Shown piece by piece: positions 16,217 to 23,703 of a stretch of DNA of 49,479 bases. The notes beneath the pieces are model-generated. The model had not been told where the DNA came from. It did no database searches and saw nothing but the letters and a program-made list of their open reading frames with translations. The stretch lies in assembly GCA_017409465.1 (NCBI GenBank), contig JAFQSQ010000018.1:1-49479 (forward strand), in the 5' to 3' direction. A program made the translations under genes and the position numbers. This DNA comes from Akkermansia sp. (GTDB lineage Bacteria > Verrucomicrobiota > Verrucomicrobiia > Verrucomicrobiales > Akkermansiaceae). Numbering within the stretch: position 1 is the first letter of the stretch; each line of letters opens with the position of its first letter.

Positions 16217-16440
16217 AACCCTGTCCCATACGTATCCCAAAGATTTGGGGACACGCTGATTGACGAATGACGATTGACGACTGATGAATTAAAAGTAAGT
16301 GACTTACGTCGGCATAAAAAAACAAACAGGAACTTCTGCCAATGAATGGGCTGCATGATACCTCACCTGGGGATATTTGATAAAACGTTCCGATGTTCAG
16401 TGTATAATGGATGTCGAATCTTTGGGACACAGGTGACCCT
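16217..16440. repeat. Repeat-like intergenic block upstream of menD
   Basis: TCCCAAAGATT (16235-16245) is inverted at 16417-16427, and CCCTGTCC occurs at both ends (near 16219 and 16437). In between lies TTGACGAATGACGATTGACG, like the inner arm of the dispersed repeat family. I read this as a decayed small element or stacked repeat fragments. Nothing in 16260-16500 looks coding. Confidence 0.45.
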
Positions 16441-16497
16441 GTCCGCTCTTCGAGATTTGCGGCTCGCTGAGCCGCGCTCCATCGCATGCGGCTGCGC

Positions 16498-16526
16498 AAA
16501 AAAAGCGCCCTCGGAGGAGGGCGCTT
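16498..16526 (-). terminator. Rho-independent terminator of the TPR gene
   Basis: On the minus strand the 10-bp stem AAGCGCCCTC/GAGGGCGCTT (16517-16526 with 16503-16512) and a 4-nt loop are followed by a run of seven T. It lies about 30 bp after the TPR stop. Confidence 0.9.
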
Positions 16527-16554
16527 ACAAATGGGTTGAGCCGGAAACGAGACG

Positions 16555-17931
16555 TTACGAGTAGGCTGCTTCCACACGGGTGGCGACATCCTTGTAGCCG
16601 TAATCCACTTCGTAGATGGCCTTGAGGTTTTCGAGGGATTTTTCCTTGTTGCCCTGTTCGTCGTAGAGCAGGCCAATCATGTAGAGGATTTCCTTCTTTG
16701 TCTCATCCATGACCATGAGCTCCTTGTCGGCGTCTTCCAGCTGACGGATAGCCATATCGACCATGCCCTTGGCGTGGTAGCACTTACCCAGCATGAGCAT
16801 GGCCTTGATACGGAGATTGGGGTTGGTGCGGGCTCGCTGAAGAGCCGGAATAGCCTCGGACTGCATGCCGGCATCGAAGAGCGCCTGACCGTACTTGAAC
16901 TGCAGCTGCGCATCGGTGGGGTTGGCTTCTACGCGCACGCGAGCGTCCTCCACCACAGCGAGGGCGATTTCCTGCTTGCGGGCGGCCAGCGTGGCGCGAG
17001 CCTCTTCATTGTCGGGATCATCAGCCAGCACCTGCTCGTAGTAGGCGAGTTCGGCCTCCATGGCTTTCTCATGCATGGCCATGGCCTTATCGTTGATGGA
17101 TACATCAGCCTCTCCACCCAGCTGGAAGGCATAGGCGTAGAACGAGTAGGCGTTGGCATAATCCTCCATCTGCTCGTAGCAGGAAGCGATATCCTTGACA
17201 ACCTGCAGGTTGGTGTTATCGACAGCATACTGCTCGGAAAGCTGAGCCAGGCGGGCTTCCAACTCCGCACCAGTCAGCCCCATCTTATCGCCGCTTTCGA
17301 GGTCGGCGGTAGCGTTGGCATTCTTCATCTTGGTGCGGAAGTCGCCGGAGCCTTCCCAGTTACCCTGTTTCATGGAAGCGCGGGCAGAGCAGTCTTTTTC
17401 TGCGCGAAGAGCCGCTGCATCGGTGGGGTCGACCTGAAGGATGCGGCGGAACGTGTCCGCAGCTTCGGCGAAGAGTTCGTGCTTGATGTAGTGGTCGGCC
17501 AGTGTCTGGAGCTGCTTCTTATCGCCGGGGGCTCCCTGACAGATGGTTTCCAGTGCAAAGGTGGCCAACTCCGTGAGCCCGAGCTCCATGGCTGCGGCAT
17601 ACAGGGTGCCGTTGGCGGTAGGCGAATACGGGTCTTTTTCCAGAGCATCCTCCACGTTGACAAGGGCTTCTTCGGGCTTTTTCACCGAGGTCGATACGCG
17701 GAAACCGCCGAAGAGAGAAGAACGGCGGGCGGCTCCGGCCTCAGGGGCGAGCTTGACCTCGCACGCGCGCAGCACCTTGCGGGCCTCCAGAAAACCGGGA
17801 GCCCGTTTTACAAGAGTCTTGAGAATACTGACGGCATACTTGTAGTTTTTCGTCTGAACGGCTTGCTGCCCCTTGACCCAGAGTCCTTGTTGGTCGGGTG
17901 CGAGCTGGCGGTCTGTAATGAGAGTAATCAT
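16555..17931 (-). CDS. Tetratricopeptide-repeat (TPR) protein
   Basis: I start at 17931 (MITLITDRQ), giving 458 residues; the longer frame to 18000 would run over the promoter. The chain is a solenoid of TPR-like helical pairs, e.g. WVKGQQAVQTKNYKYAVSIL at the N-terminus, AADTFRRILQVDPTDAAALR in the middle, and repeats through EKSLENLKAIYEVDYGYKD. There is no signal peptide or membrane helix, so it is probably a cytosolic scaffold for protein contacts. The middle (SMKQGNWEGSGDFRTKMKN) is a less regular linker. The partner is unknown. It is monocistronic, with its own promoter and terminator. Confidence 0.88.
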   Translation of the reverse strand: MITLITDRQLAPDQQGLWVKGQQAVQTKNYKYAVSILKTLVKRAPGFLEARKVLRACEVKLAPEAGAARRSSLFGGFRVSTSVKKPEEALVNVEDALEKDPYSPTANGTLYAAAMELGLTELATFALETICQGAPGDKKQLQTLADHYIKHELFAEAADTFRRILQVDPTDAAALRAEKDCSARASMKQGNWEGSGDFRTKMKNANATADLESGDKMGLTGAELEARLAQLSEQYAVDNTNLQVVKDIASCYEQMEDYANAYSFYAYAFQLGGEADVSINDKAMAMHEKAMEAELAYYEQVLADDPDNEEARATLAARKQEIALAVVEDARVRVEANPTDAQLQFKYGQALFDAGMQSEAIPALQRARTNPNLRIKAMLMLGKCYHAKGMVDMAIRQLEDADKELMVMDETKKEILYMIGLLYDEQGNKEKSLENLKAIYEVDYGYKDVATRVEAAYS

Positions 17932-17990
17932 AACGGTGAAAAATAGGAAAAACGAAGCGCTGGGTATGCTTTTACCCACGCTGCACTCTA

Positions 17991-18019
17991 TTTCTATCAC
18001 AAAATCAGTGTCATTTCAA
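17991..18019 (-). promoter_or_regulatory. Promoter of the TPR gene
   Basis: Minus-strand TTGAAA (18014-18019), a 17-bp spacer and TAGAAA (17991-17996), about 60 bp before the start codon. Confidence 0.55.
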
Positions 18020-18021
18020 TC

Positions 18022-18050
18022 TTGTTTTTTCAAAAAAAACATGGCACAAT
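18022..18050 (+). promoter_or_regulatory. Promoter of the pseudouridine-synthase pair
   Basis: TTGTTT (18022-18027), a 17-bp spacer and CACAAT (18045-18050). The predicted start site near 18057 favours the ATG at 18062 over the one at 18041. It is back-to-back with the TPR promoter. Confidence 0.45.
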
Positions 18051-18061
18051 CAGTGGGCACT

Positions 18062-18757
18062 ATGAGAGCTGATGCCCTTCTGAGCCGATACGGATATTGC
18101 AGTCGCCGCGAAGCCGCTGCCTGGGTGAAGCGTGGGCGGGTGACTGTTCGCGGTGTGCCGGTAAAATCTCCCTCGGAGAAGGTGGAGGCGGACGAGGTGC
18201 GGGTAGATGGAGAGGCGGTGCCGTTTGCTCACGGCCTGTATGTGGCGTTTCATAAACCGGTGGGGTGTACCTGCAGCCACAAGGAAGAGGGAGAACTGGT
18301 CTATGACCTGCTGCCGGAGATGTGGCTGGCGCGGAATCCAGCCGTCAACACCGTGGGGCGGCTGGATAAGGAGACAAGCGGTCTGCTGCTGCTGACGGAT
18401 GACGGCCGCTTCGAGCATGCGATGACCAGCCCGCGTCGCCATGTGCCCAAGGTTTATGAGCTGACGACAGAAGCTCCCATTCCGGTGGAGGCGGTGAGCC
18501 TCTTTGCTTCCGGGACGCTGGTGTTGCAGGGCGAGAAGACGCCGTGCCTTCCTGCGGAGCTGGAGATTACCGGGGAGTGCGCCGGACGCCTCACGCTGCA
18601 CGAAGGCCGCTATCACCAGGTGCGCCGCATGCTGGCCGCCGTCGGAGCCCCGGTAGTGACGCTCTGCCGGACGGAAATCGGCCCTGTGAAACTGGCTGAT
18701 CTGGCGCTGGCACCGGGAGAATGGACAGAAGTTGACCCGAGGATATTTGAACGCTGA
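18062..18757 (+). CDS. rsuA: RsuA-family 16S rRNA pseudouridine synthase
   Basis: The 231-residue protein has an S4 RNA-binding domain at the N-terminus (ALLSRYGYCSRREAAAWVKRG). The catalytic domain follows, with VGRLDKETSGLLLLTDDG holding the nucleophile Asp102. The KPVGCTCSHKEEGELVYDLLP and SPRRHVPKVYEL stretches match the RsuA branch, which modifies U516 (E. coli numbering) of 16S rRNA. Other members of the RsuA/RluB/RluE group remain possible. I use the ATG at 18062 because the S4 domain starts at once and the length equals E. coli RsuA; 18041 is an alternative. Confidence 0.82.
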   Translation: MRADALLSRYGYCSRREAAAWVKRGRVTVRGVPVKSPSEKVEADEVRVDGEAVPFAHGLYVAFHKPVGCTCSHKEEGELVYDLLPEMWLARNPAVNTVGRLDKETSGLLLLTDDGRFEHAMTSPRRHVPKVYELTTEAPIPVEAVSLFASGTLVLQGEKTPCLPAELEITGECAGRLTLHEGRYHQVRRMLAAVGAPVVTLCRTEIGPVKLADLALAPGEWTEVDPRIFER

Positions 18758-19521
18758 TGGACTATGACATGCCCAAAGCCGTGGAGGCTGATTTCAGGGT
18801 GCTCTACGAGGACGATGGTGTTCTGGTGGTTGATAAGGCAGCCCCGCTGCTGATGCATCCTACGGGCGACAAGAATGAGCCTACTCTCTGGCATGGTGTG
18901 CGGGAACTCCTGGCATACGAACTGGCGACGGGCGGGCAGGTATCGTTCATCAATCGACTGGATCGCGAAACCAGCGGTATCACACTCATCGCTAAGACCT
19001 CAGAGGCCGCTTCGGCTCTGGGCAAGGCGATGCAGGAGCGGCTGCTGCATAAAGAATATCTGGCAGTGGTGCAGGGGCTCCCTCTCTGGCAGCAAGCTGT
19101 ATGTGCTGAGCCGATTCTGCGCATGGAAGAGGTGGCGCCGACGCGGATTCATGTGCGCCAGTGCTGCCACCCTCGGGGCAAGCCCTGTCGTACGGAGTTT
19201 GTCCGCATCGAGCAGGGGCGTCATCCTGAGCATGCATGCAGTCTGATCCGATGCTTCCCGCATACCGGACGCATGCATCAGATTCGCGTACATCTGGCTC
19301 ACCTCGGTTTCCCTATCGTCGGGGATAAAATATACGGAGGCGACGAGACCTGTTACCTCGACTTCATGGAGCAGGGATGGACCCCCTCTCTGGCCGCACG
19401 CTTGCGGCTCTCTCGCCATGCGTTGCACGCCTGCCGTCTTTCGTTCCCTTGGCGGGGAGAGACCATCACGGTGGAATCCCCTCTTCCGGCTGATATGCGG
19501 CTCCTTCTGGAGCCCCGATAA
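18757..19521 (+). CDS. RluA-family pseudouridine synthase
   Basis: The 254-residue protein lacks an S4 domain and starts directly with the catalytic fold (FRVLYEDDGVLVVDKAAPLLMHP). The RluA-type motif FINRLDRETSGITLIAKT contains catalytic Asp69. FPHTGRMHQIRVHLAHLGFPIVGDKIYG is the characteristic second motif. It isomerises uridines in rRNA or tRNA; which site cannot be told. Its ATG shares one base with the stop of the upstream rsuA gene, so the two are translationally coupled, an uncommon pairing of two pseudouridine synthase families. Confidence 0.9.
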   Translation: MDYDMPKAVEADFRVLYEDDGVLVVDKAAPLLMHPTGDKNEPTLWHGVRELLAYELATGGQVSFINRLDRETSGITLIAKTSEAASALGKAMQERLLHKEYLAVVQGLPLWQQAVCAEPILRMEEVAPTRIHVRQCCHPRGKPCRTEFVRIEQGRHPEHACSLIRCFPHTGRMHQIRVHLAHLGFPIVGDKIYGGDETCYLDFMEQGWTPSLAARLRLSRHALHACRLSFPWRGETITVESPLPADMRLLLEPR

Positions 19522-19542
19522 ATGTTCCTCAGGCTACCCAAT

Positions 19543-19723
19543 GGAAAGTTGTCGGTAAGGACAGAGTCAAAAGGATGATGGACGAGATCCGGAATTCCGC
19601 TCGCTCTGCTCGTATGATGACCAATGAAGGATGCTTAGCGTTAGTTGAAACCATCTGCTCGCAGCACAGCGAACTTCTCATTCGTACATCGTCATTCGTC
19701 AATCGTACTTCCCGACAACTTCC
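19543..19723 (+). mobile_element. Dispersed MITE-like repeat, copy C (inner 181-bp unit)
   Basis: The unit is exactly as long as the inner unit of copy B (181 bp) and aligns to it without gaps. Its ends are inverted: the left end reads GGAAAGTTGTCGG and the right end CCCGACAACTTCC. The outer arms are missing. It fills most of the 300-bp gap between the RluA-family gene and the M42 peptidase gene. Confidence 0.8.
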
Positions 19724-19785
19724 TCTTTTGCGCTCAGCTTGAGCAGCCACCATAAATGGCCGAATCAATATTACGCACTCTGCCC

Positions 19786-19814
19786 TTGCCAAAAGCCTGA
19801 GAAACAGGTAAAGT
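19786..19814 (+). promoter_or_regulatory. Promoter of the M42 peptidase gene (leaderless geometry)
   Basis: TTGCCA (19786-19791), a 17-bp spacer and TAAAGT (19809-19814). The -10 box ends 7 bp before the ATG at 19822, so transcription should start at or next to the start codon. Confidence 0.75.
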
Positions 19815-19821
19815 ATGCGGC

Positions 19822-20913
19822 ATGAACGTCAAGCTTTTCAAAGACCTCTGCGAGGCTACCGGCGCTCCCGGTTTCGAGTATGGTATCCGCGACCTCATCA
19901 TCAGTGAGATGACTCCGCTGGCTGATGAAATCTCGGTGGATAATATCGGCAACGTCACGGCTCTGATCAAGGGCCGCAGCTCTGAGAAGTCCATCATGTG
20001 TGCTGCACACATGGATGAAATCGGCTTCATTGTCCGCCACATCGATGACAATGGATTCATCCGTATCCTCCCCCTGGGTGGCTTCGATGCCAAGACTCTC
20101 ACGGCTCAGCGAGTCATGGTGCATGGCAAGAAAGACCTGCCCGGTTGCATGGGGGTGAAGCCCATTCATGTGATGAGCCCTGAGGAGCGTACCAAGATGC
20201 CGGCCGTGACGGATTACGTCGTCGACCTTGGTCTGCCGAAGGACGAAGTGGTGAAGTATGTATCCGTCGGTGACTCCATCACCCGTGTGAGTGACCTGGT
20301 CGAGATGGGCGATTGTGTCAATGTGAAGAGCATTGACAACCGTGGCGGCTGCTACATGCTCATCGAAGCCGTGCGTGCCATCATTGCCTCCGGCAACCGT
20401 CCGGACTATGACCTCTACGCCGTGTTCTCCGTGCAGGAGGAAGTAGGCCTGCGCGGTGCGCACGCTGCCACGCTTGCCATCCAGCCCACGTTTGCCTTTG
20501 CTCTCGACGTGACTATCGCCTTCGATACCCCCGGTTCTGCTGCCCACGATAAGTGCACGGAGCTGGGTAAGGGAACGGCTATCAAGGTATATGACGGTAC
20601 GCTGATTACTGACCCGCGTATGGTGAAGTTCATGACGGCTCTCGCCGAGGAGGGCGAGATTCCCCACCAGCTCGAGCTCCTGGCCGCCGGCGGTACGGAT
20701 GCCGGAGCCATGCAGAAGTTCACCGGCGGTGGTTCCATCTGCGGTGCCATTTCCATCCCCGTGCGCAATGTCCACCAGAGTATCGAAATGGCTCACAAGG
20801 TCGATATCCAGGCCAGTGTGGATCTGCTCACCGCCTGTTTTACCTCCCTCTCCCGCTGGGATTGGAGCTGGAAGCAGGCTGAGCGTACGCTCGCGCCGAA
20901 GCAGGGTGCGTAA
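19822..20913 (+). CDS. M42-family metallo-aminopeptidase
   Basis: The 363-residue cytosolic enzyme is of the glutamyl-aminopeptidase/FrvX/TET type, which trims N-terminal residues from peptides using two metal ions. Expected ligands and catalytic residues are visible: His63 and Asp65 (CAAHMDEIGF), Asp172 (SIDNRGG), Glu206 and Glu207 (VQEEVGLRGA), Asp229 (ALDV) and His318 (RNVHQS). Codon bias is strong, suggesting good expression. It is monocistronic. M42 members overlap with endoglucanase-annotated homologues; peptidase activity is the safer call. Confidence 0.93.
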   Translation: MNVKLFKDLCEATGAPGFEYGIRDLIISEMTPLADEISVDNIGNVTALIKGRSSEKSIMCAAHMDEIGFIVRHIDDNGFIRILPLGGFDAKTLTAQRVMVHGKKDLPGCMGVKPIHVMSPEERTKMPAVTDYVVDLGLPKDEVVKYVSVGDSITRVSDLVEMGDCVNVKSIDNRGGCYMLIEAVRAIIASGNRPDYDLYAVFSVQEEVGLRGAHAATLAIQPTFAFALDVTIAFDTPGSAAHDKCTELGKGTAIKVYDGTLITDPRMVKFMTALAEEGEIPHQLELLAAGGTDAGAMQKFTGGGSICGAISIPVRNVHQSIEMAHKVDIQASVDLLTACFTSLSRWDWSWKQAERTLAPKQGA

Positions 20914-20970
20914 GCTTCCGCCCCCTTGCTTGTTTTAAGCCGAATTCGGGGGAGCTTACCCCTTCACGAA

Positions 20971-21003
20971 CAAGCCGCTGCTCCGTTTCGGAGCAGCGGC
21001 TTG
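20971..21003. terminator. Strong hairpin after the M42 gene
   Basis: A perfect 15-bp stem CAAGCCGCTGCTCCG (20971-20985 with 20989-21003) closes a TTT loop. There is no T-tract on either side. It separates the M42 gene from an inverted PEP-CTERM-like fragment. Confidence 0.75.
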
Positions 21004-21031
21004 TGAGTTGTATATCGAGTCCAGTCTTCGC

Positions 21032-21211
21032 TTATTTGCGTCGACGCCGCGCCGCCAGCCCGGCAAGAGTAACTTCACCTGTACCATTCAGAATACCGTC
21101 AATACACGCGGCTGATAACGTAAGCGCCCGTATGTTGCGGGCAGGTTGCGGGGCGGTAAACAGGAGCAGGTAAACAGGAACGGCGACTTTGCACTTTTCA
21201 AGGTGCGGGTA
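21032..21211 (-). pseudogene. Orphan PEP-CTERM-like tail fragment
   Basis: The minus strand is open between stop codons at 21212-21214 and 21032-21034. It ends GTGEVTLAGLAARRRRK, matching the Arg-rich end of the PEP-CTERM protein at 732-1442. No ATG starts the frame, and the upstream part (e.g. VAVPVYLLLFTAPQPARN) has no VPEP motif. I infer the decayed 3' end of a former PEP-CTERM gene. Apart from this and the hairpin, the 20914-21229 gap holds only the rimO promoter. Confidence 0.45.
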
Positions 21212-21223
21212 TTATGGTAGAGT
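21196..21223 (+). promoter_or_regulatory. Promoter of rimO (leaderless geometry)
   Basis: TTTCAA (21196-21201), a 16-bp spacer and TAGAGT (21218-21223) preceded by an extended TGG. The -10 box ends 6 bp before the ATG at 21230. An alternative TATTAT -10 lies at 21210-21215. Confidence 0.55.
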
Positions 21224-21229
21224 GAGCGC

Positions 21230-22594
21230 ATGCAGACGAAGTTCGGGTTGATATCGCTGGGATGTGCGAAGAATCAGGTGGATTCGGAAATTATGACAGG
21301 CGTGATGGAAGCCGCCGGCTACGTGCGTGCTGACGCCGCAGAAGCGCAGGTGCTCATCATCAATACCTGTGGTTTTATCGACCCGGCCAAGCAGGAGGCT
21401 ATCGATACCATTTTTGCCGCCGTGCGGGCGAGAGAGAATGGGGAATCTCCCGCCGGGCAGAAGATCCTGGTCGCGGGCTGTCTGTCTCAGCGCTATGCCG
21501 CGGAGCTTTCTGAGTCCATGCCGGAGGCCGACTGCTTCATCGGGGTGGATAAGATTGAGGAAGTGGCCACCATCGCCGCCGCCTGCCTGGACGGTACGGC
21601 AGAGCGAATCTACACGACCAAGGTGTCGCGCCTGATGCCGGACGTGGGGATGCCGCGTACACTGCTCTCACCCCCGCATTATGCCTACATCAAGATAGCT
21701 GAAGGCTGCAACCATGCCTGCGCCTATTGTGCCATCCCCCGTATCCGCGGGGGGCATCGCAGCCGACCGATGGCCAATGTGGTAAAGGAGGCTCGCCGTT
21801 GGGTCGAGCAGGGGGTGAAGGAAATCAACCTCATCGCCCAGGATACGACCTACTATGGTATGGACAAGTGGGAGGGCGGTGCCGACAAGACCAGTGGGGT
21901 GGATTCGTCCCGGGGCGATTCGCTGGCCGGGCTGCTGCGCGAGTTGAACGCCATTCCCGGCGATTTCTGGATTCGCGTACTCTACACGCACCCCGCACAC
22001 TGGAGTCGCGAACTCATCGATACCTTTGCGCAATGCGAGAAGGTGGTGAAGTATGTGGATATTCCGCTGCAGCATATTGCTGATCATATTCTGGAAGAGC
22101 AGCGCCGCAAGACAGACGGCGATTATATCCGCCGCCTCATTCGCGATATCCGTGCGGCCGTGCCCGGTATCGGCCTGCGCACCACATTCATCAGCGGTTT
22201 GCCCGGTGAGACGGAAGAGGATCACGCCGAGCTGCGTGATTTTGTGCGTGAATTCCGCTTCGAGCGTGCGGGCGTCTTCGCTTATTCCCGGGAAGAAGGG
22301 ACGCTGGCGGCCAGAATGAAACCGCAGGTGCACCATGCGACCAGAAAACGCCGCGCCAACGAGCTGTCGATGCTGATGGCCGGTATCGCAGATGAAATCG
22401 GGCAGGATTGCATCGGTCAGACGATTCGCGTGCTGGTGGATGCTCCCGGTATCGCCCGTGGCCCCTGGGACGCACCGGATGTGGACGGCTCCATACACGT
22501 AGACCCCACACTGCCTGTGGGCGAGTTTGCTGAGGTGGAGATTGTGGACGCGATTGCCTACGAGCTCTTCGCCGAGGGGGCAGAGGAGGCATGA
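21230..22594 (+). CDS. rimO: Ribosomal protein S12 methylthiotransferase
   Basis: The 454-residue radical-SAM enzyme adds a methylthio group to the conserved aspartate of ribosomal protein S12. The N-terminal MTTase domain has the RimO signature ISLGCAKNQVDSE, with further cluster cysteines in NTCGFI and VAGCLSQ. The radical-SAM motif is CNHACAYCAIP, and the C-terminal TRAM domain begins near residue 385 (IGQTIRVLVD). The GCAKNQVDSE form distinguishes RimO from the tRNA enzyme MiaB. Its stop overlaps the next gene's start by 4 nt (ATGA). Confidence 0.96.
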   Translation: MQTKFGLISLGCAKNQVDSEIMTGVMEAAGYVRADAAEAQVLIINTCGFIDPAKQEAIDTIFAAVRARENGESPAGQKILVAGCLSQRYAAELSESMPEADCFIGVDKIEEVATIAAACLDGTAERIYTTKVSRLMPDVGMPRTLLSPPHYAYIKIAEGCNHACAYCAIPRIRGGHRSRPMANVVKEARRWVEQGVKEINLIAQDTTYYGMDKWEGGADKTSGVDSSRGDSLAGLLRELNAIPGDFWIRVLYTHPAHWSRELIDTFAQCEKVVKYVDIPLQHIADHILEEQRRKTDGDYIRRLIRDIRAAVPGIGLRTTFISGLPGETEEDHAELRDFVREFRFERAGVFAYSREEGTLAARMKPQVHHATRKRRANELSMLMAGIADEIGQDCIGQTIRVLVDAPGIARGPWDAPDVDGSIHVDPTLPVGEFAEVEIVDAIAYELFAEGAEEA

Positions 22595-23085
22595 TTCCGG
22601 AATCACCAGTTGCTGTGACACTGCCGGAACGCCTGGCGCTGTGGGTAGAGCGAAAGCTGCAGCTGCCGAGCGCTCTGTGGTGGATGCTGTATACCGGGGT
22701 GTCCCTGGTATTGCTCATTCCGATTCTCTGGTTGGGGCTGGGGACAGCCATTACGCTGCTGGCCTACTGTACCTGCGGATTGTATTCGGCTGAGGGGATG
22801 GCACCTGTGCCAACGGTGTGTGGCAATGCATTGGTGTCGGGAGTTCACTGGGGGCTATGCTGCTGGCTGGTACTGCTGCATCGCCTCAGGAAGCACTCTT
22901 TTGCGGAGGAGCCGTATCGGGCGAGCTGTTGTTTGTGGATATCCGGCTCGATGGTGTTTGTCGAGTCGACCGTGCTGATGTCGATGTTTTTCACCGCGCT
23001 GTACGCCTGGCCTCTGCTGTGGGATGTAGCCGTTGCCGTCATCCTCCTCCTGTTTATCCTGCTGCATCGCCGTATATCGCGGTAA
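22591..23085 (+). CDS. Unknown multi-pass membrane protein cotranscribed with rimO
   Basis: The 164-residue protein has about five hydrophobic segments: near residues 29-45, 46-62, 83-97, 113-132 and 139-156. An amphipathic N-terminus contains LALWVERKLQLP, and the tail is basic (LHRRISR). Cys and Trp are frequent within the helices. No family recognised. It overlaps the rimO stop by 4 nt and has no promoter of its own, so it should be expressed with rimO. A functional link to S12 modification is not implied. Confidence 0.75.
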   Translation: MIPESPVAVTLPERLALWVERKLQLPSALWWMLYTGVSLVLLIPILWLGLGTAITLLAYCTCGLYSAEGMAPVPTVCGNALVSGVHWGLCCWLVLLHRLRKHSFAEEPYRASCCLWISGSMVFVESTVLMSMFFTALYAWPLLWDVAVAVILLLFILLHRRISR

Positions 23086-23092
23086 AAAAGTC

Positions 23093-23121
23093 TTGCAAAT
23101 AGGAGAAAAAGCTGTTAGATT
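23093..23121 (+). promoter_or_regulatory. Promoter of the small acidic secreted protein
   Basis: TTGCAA (23093-23098), a 17-bp spacer and TAGATT (23116-23121), with a predicted start site near 23128, about 23 nt before the ATG. Confidence 0.65.
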
Positions 23122-23150
23122 TCGCCACCGCACTTCACCACAGTTTTTTT

Positions 23151-23561
23151 ATGATGAAAAAAGTACTTTTGCTCGTTCTCGCTCTGTTCGTGCTGACCCT
23201 GACGCCCGCCATGGCAACCGAGACTCCTGCGCAGTTGGCTGTCAAGGCTCGTGCCAACGTGATTGCCTGTGCGTTGGAAATCCTCTCGCTGGAGAATGCA
23301 GAAAAATATCCGGAGGTGCTGGCTAAGGGTATCAATAAGCAGGTAACGCAGCTGGAACAGGTGGAAGATATCATCGATGATCTGGATGAGGATGCTGTGC
23401 TGGAAGCAGAGAATCGACTCGCCAATTCCGCAAACTTCGCTCGGCTGGCTGCGGATTATCGCCAGGTGATGCGTGCCCTTGAGTCCAAGGCTTACTACGA
23501 TTGCGAGACGCTGAAGGATGCTTTGGAGGATCTGGAAGACGTCATCGAGGATATGGAGTAA
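23151..23561 (+). CDS. Small secreted acidic helical protein
   Basis: The 136-residue protein has a clear signal peptide (MMKKVLLLVLALFVLTLTPAMA, cleavage after AMA). The mature part is almost all helix and very acidic (VEDIIDDLDEDAVLEAENRL; ending EDLEDVIEDME). A single pair of cysteines (near residues 41 and 121) could form a disulfide in the periplasm. No family recognised. It resembles the protein at 34307-34774 in size, helicity and a late Tyr/Cys then ALxxL pattern. Monocistronic; Met2 (23154) is an alternative start. Confidence 0.78.
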   Translation: MMKKVLLLVLALFVLTLTPAMATETPAQLAVKARANVIACALEILSLENAEKYPEVLAKGINKQVTQLEQVEDIIDDLDEDAVLEAENRLANSANFARLAADYRQVMRALESKAYYDCETLKDALEDLEDVIEDME

Positions 23562-23636
23562 TTCGTGTCGAACCCCTCAATTTTGCTGATTTCCTGCTGA
23601 TTCTGCCCGAAAGAAGACAGTAGCGTTCTTTTGTGC

Positions 23637-23665
23637 TTGCAAAAGGGCAGAACAGGGGATAATAT
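23637..23665 (+). promoter_or_regulatory. Promoter of the nucleotidyltransferase-kinase operon
   Basis: TTGCAA (23637-23642), a 17-bp spacer and TAATAT (23660-23665), with a predicted start site near 23672 and a leader of about 32 nt. Confidence 0.7.
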
Positions 23666-23703
23666 GTCTTCGTACGAACATACAGTTCACTCTTTCCAAT
23701 ATT

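Noticed and set aside
16377..16408. Plus-strand promoter (TTGATA and TATAAT) in the menD-TPR gap, perhaps for a small RNA
   Set aside because: The spacer is 20 bp, too long, and no plus-strand gene or plus-strand T-tract terminator follows. It lies in repeat-like sequence.
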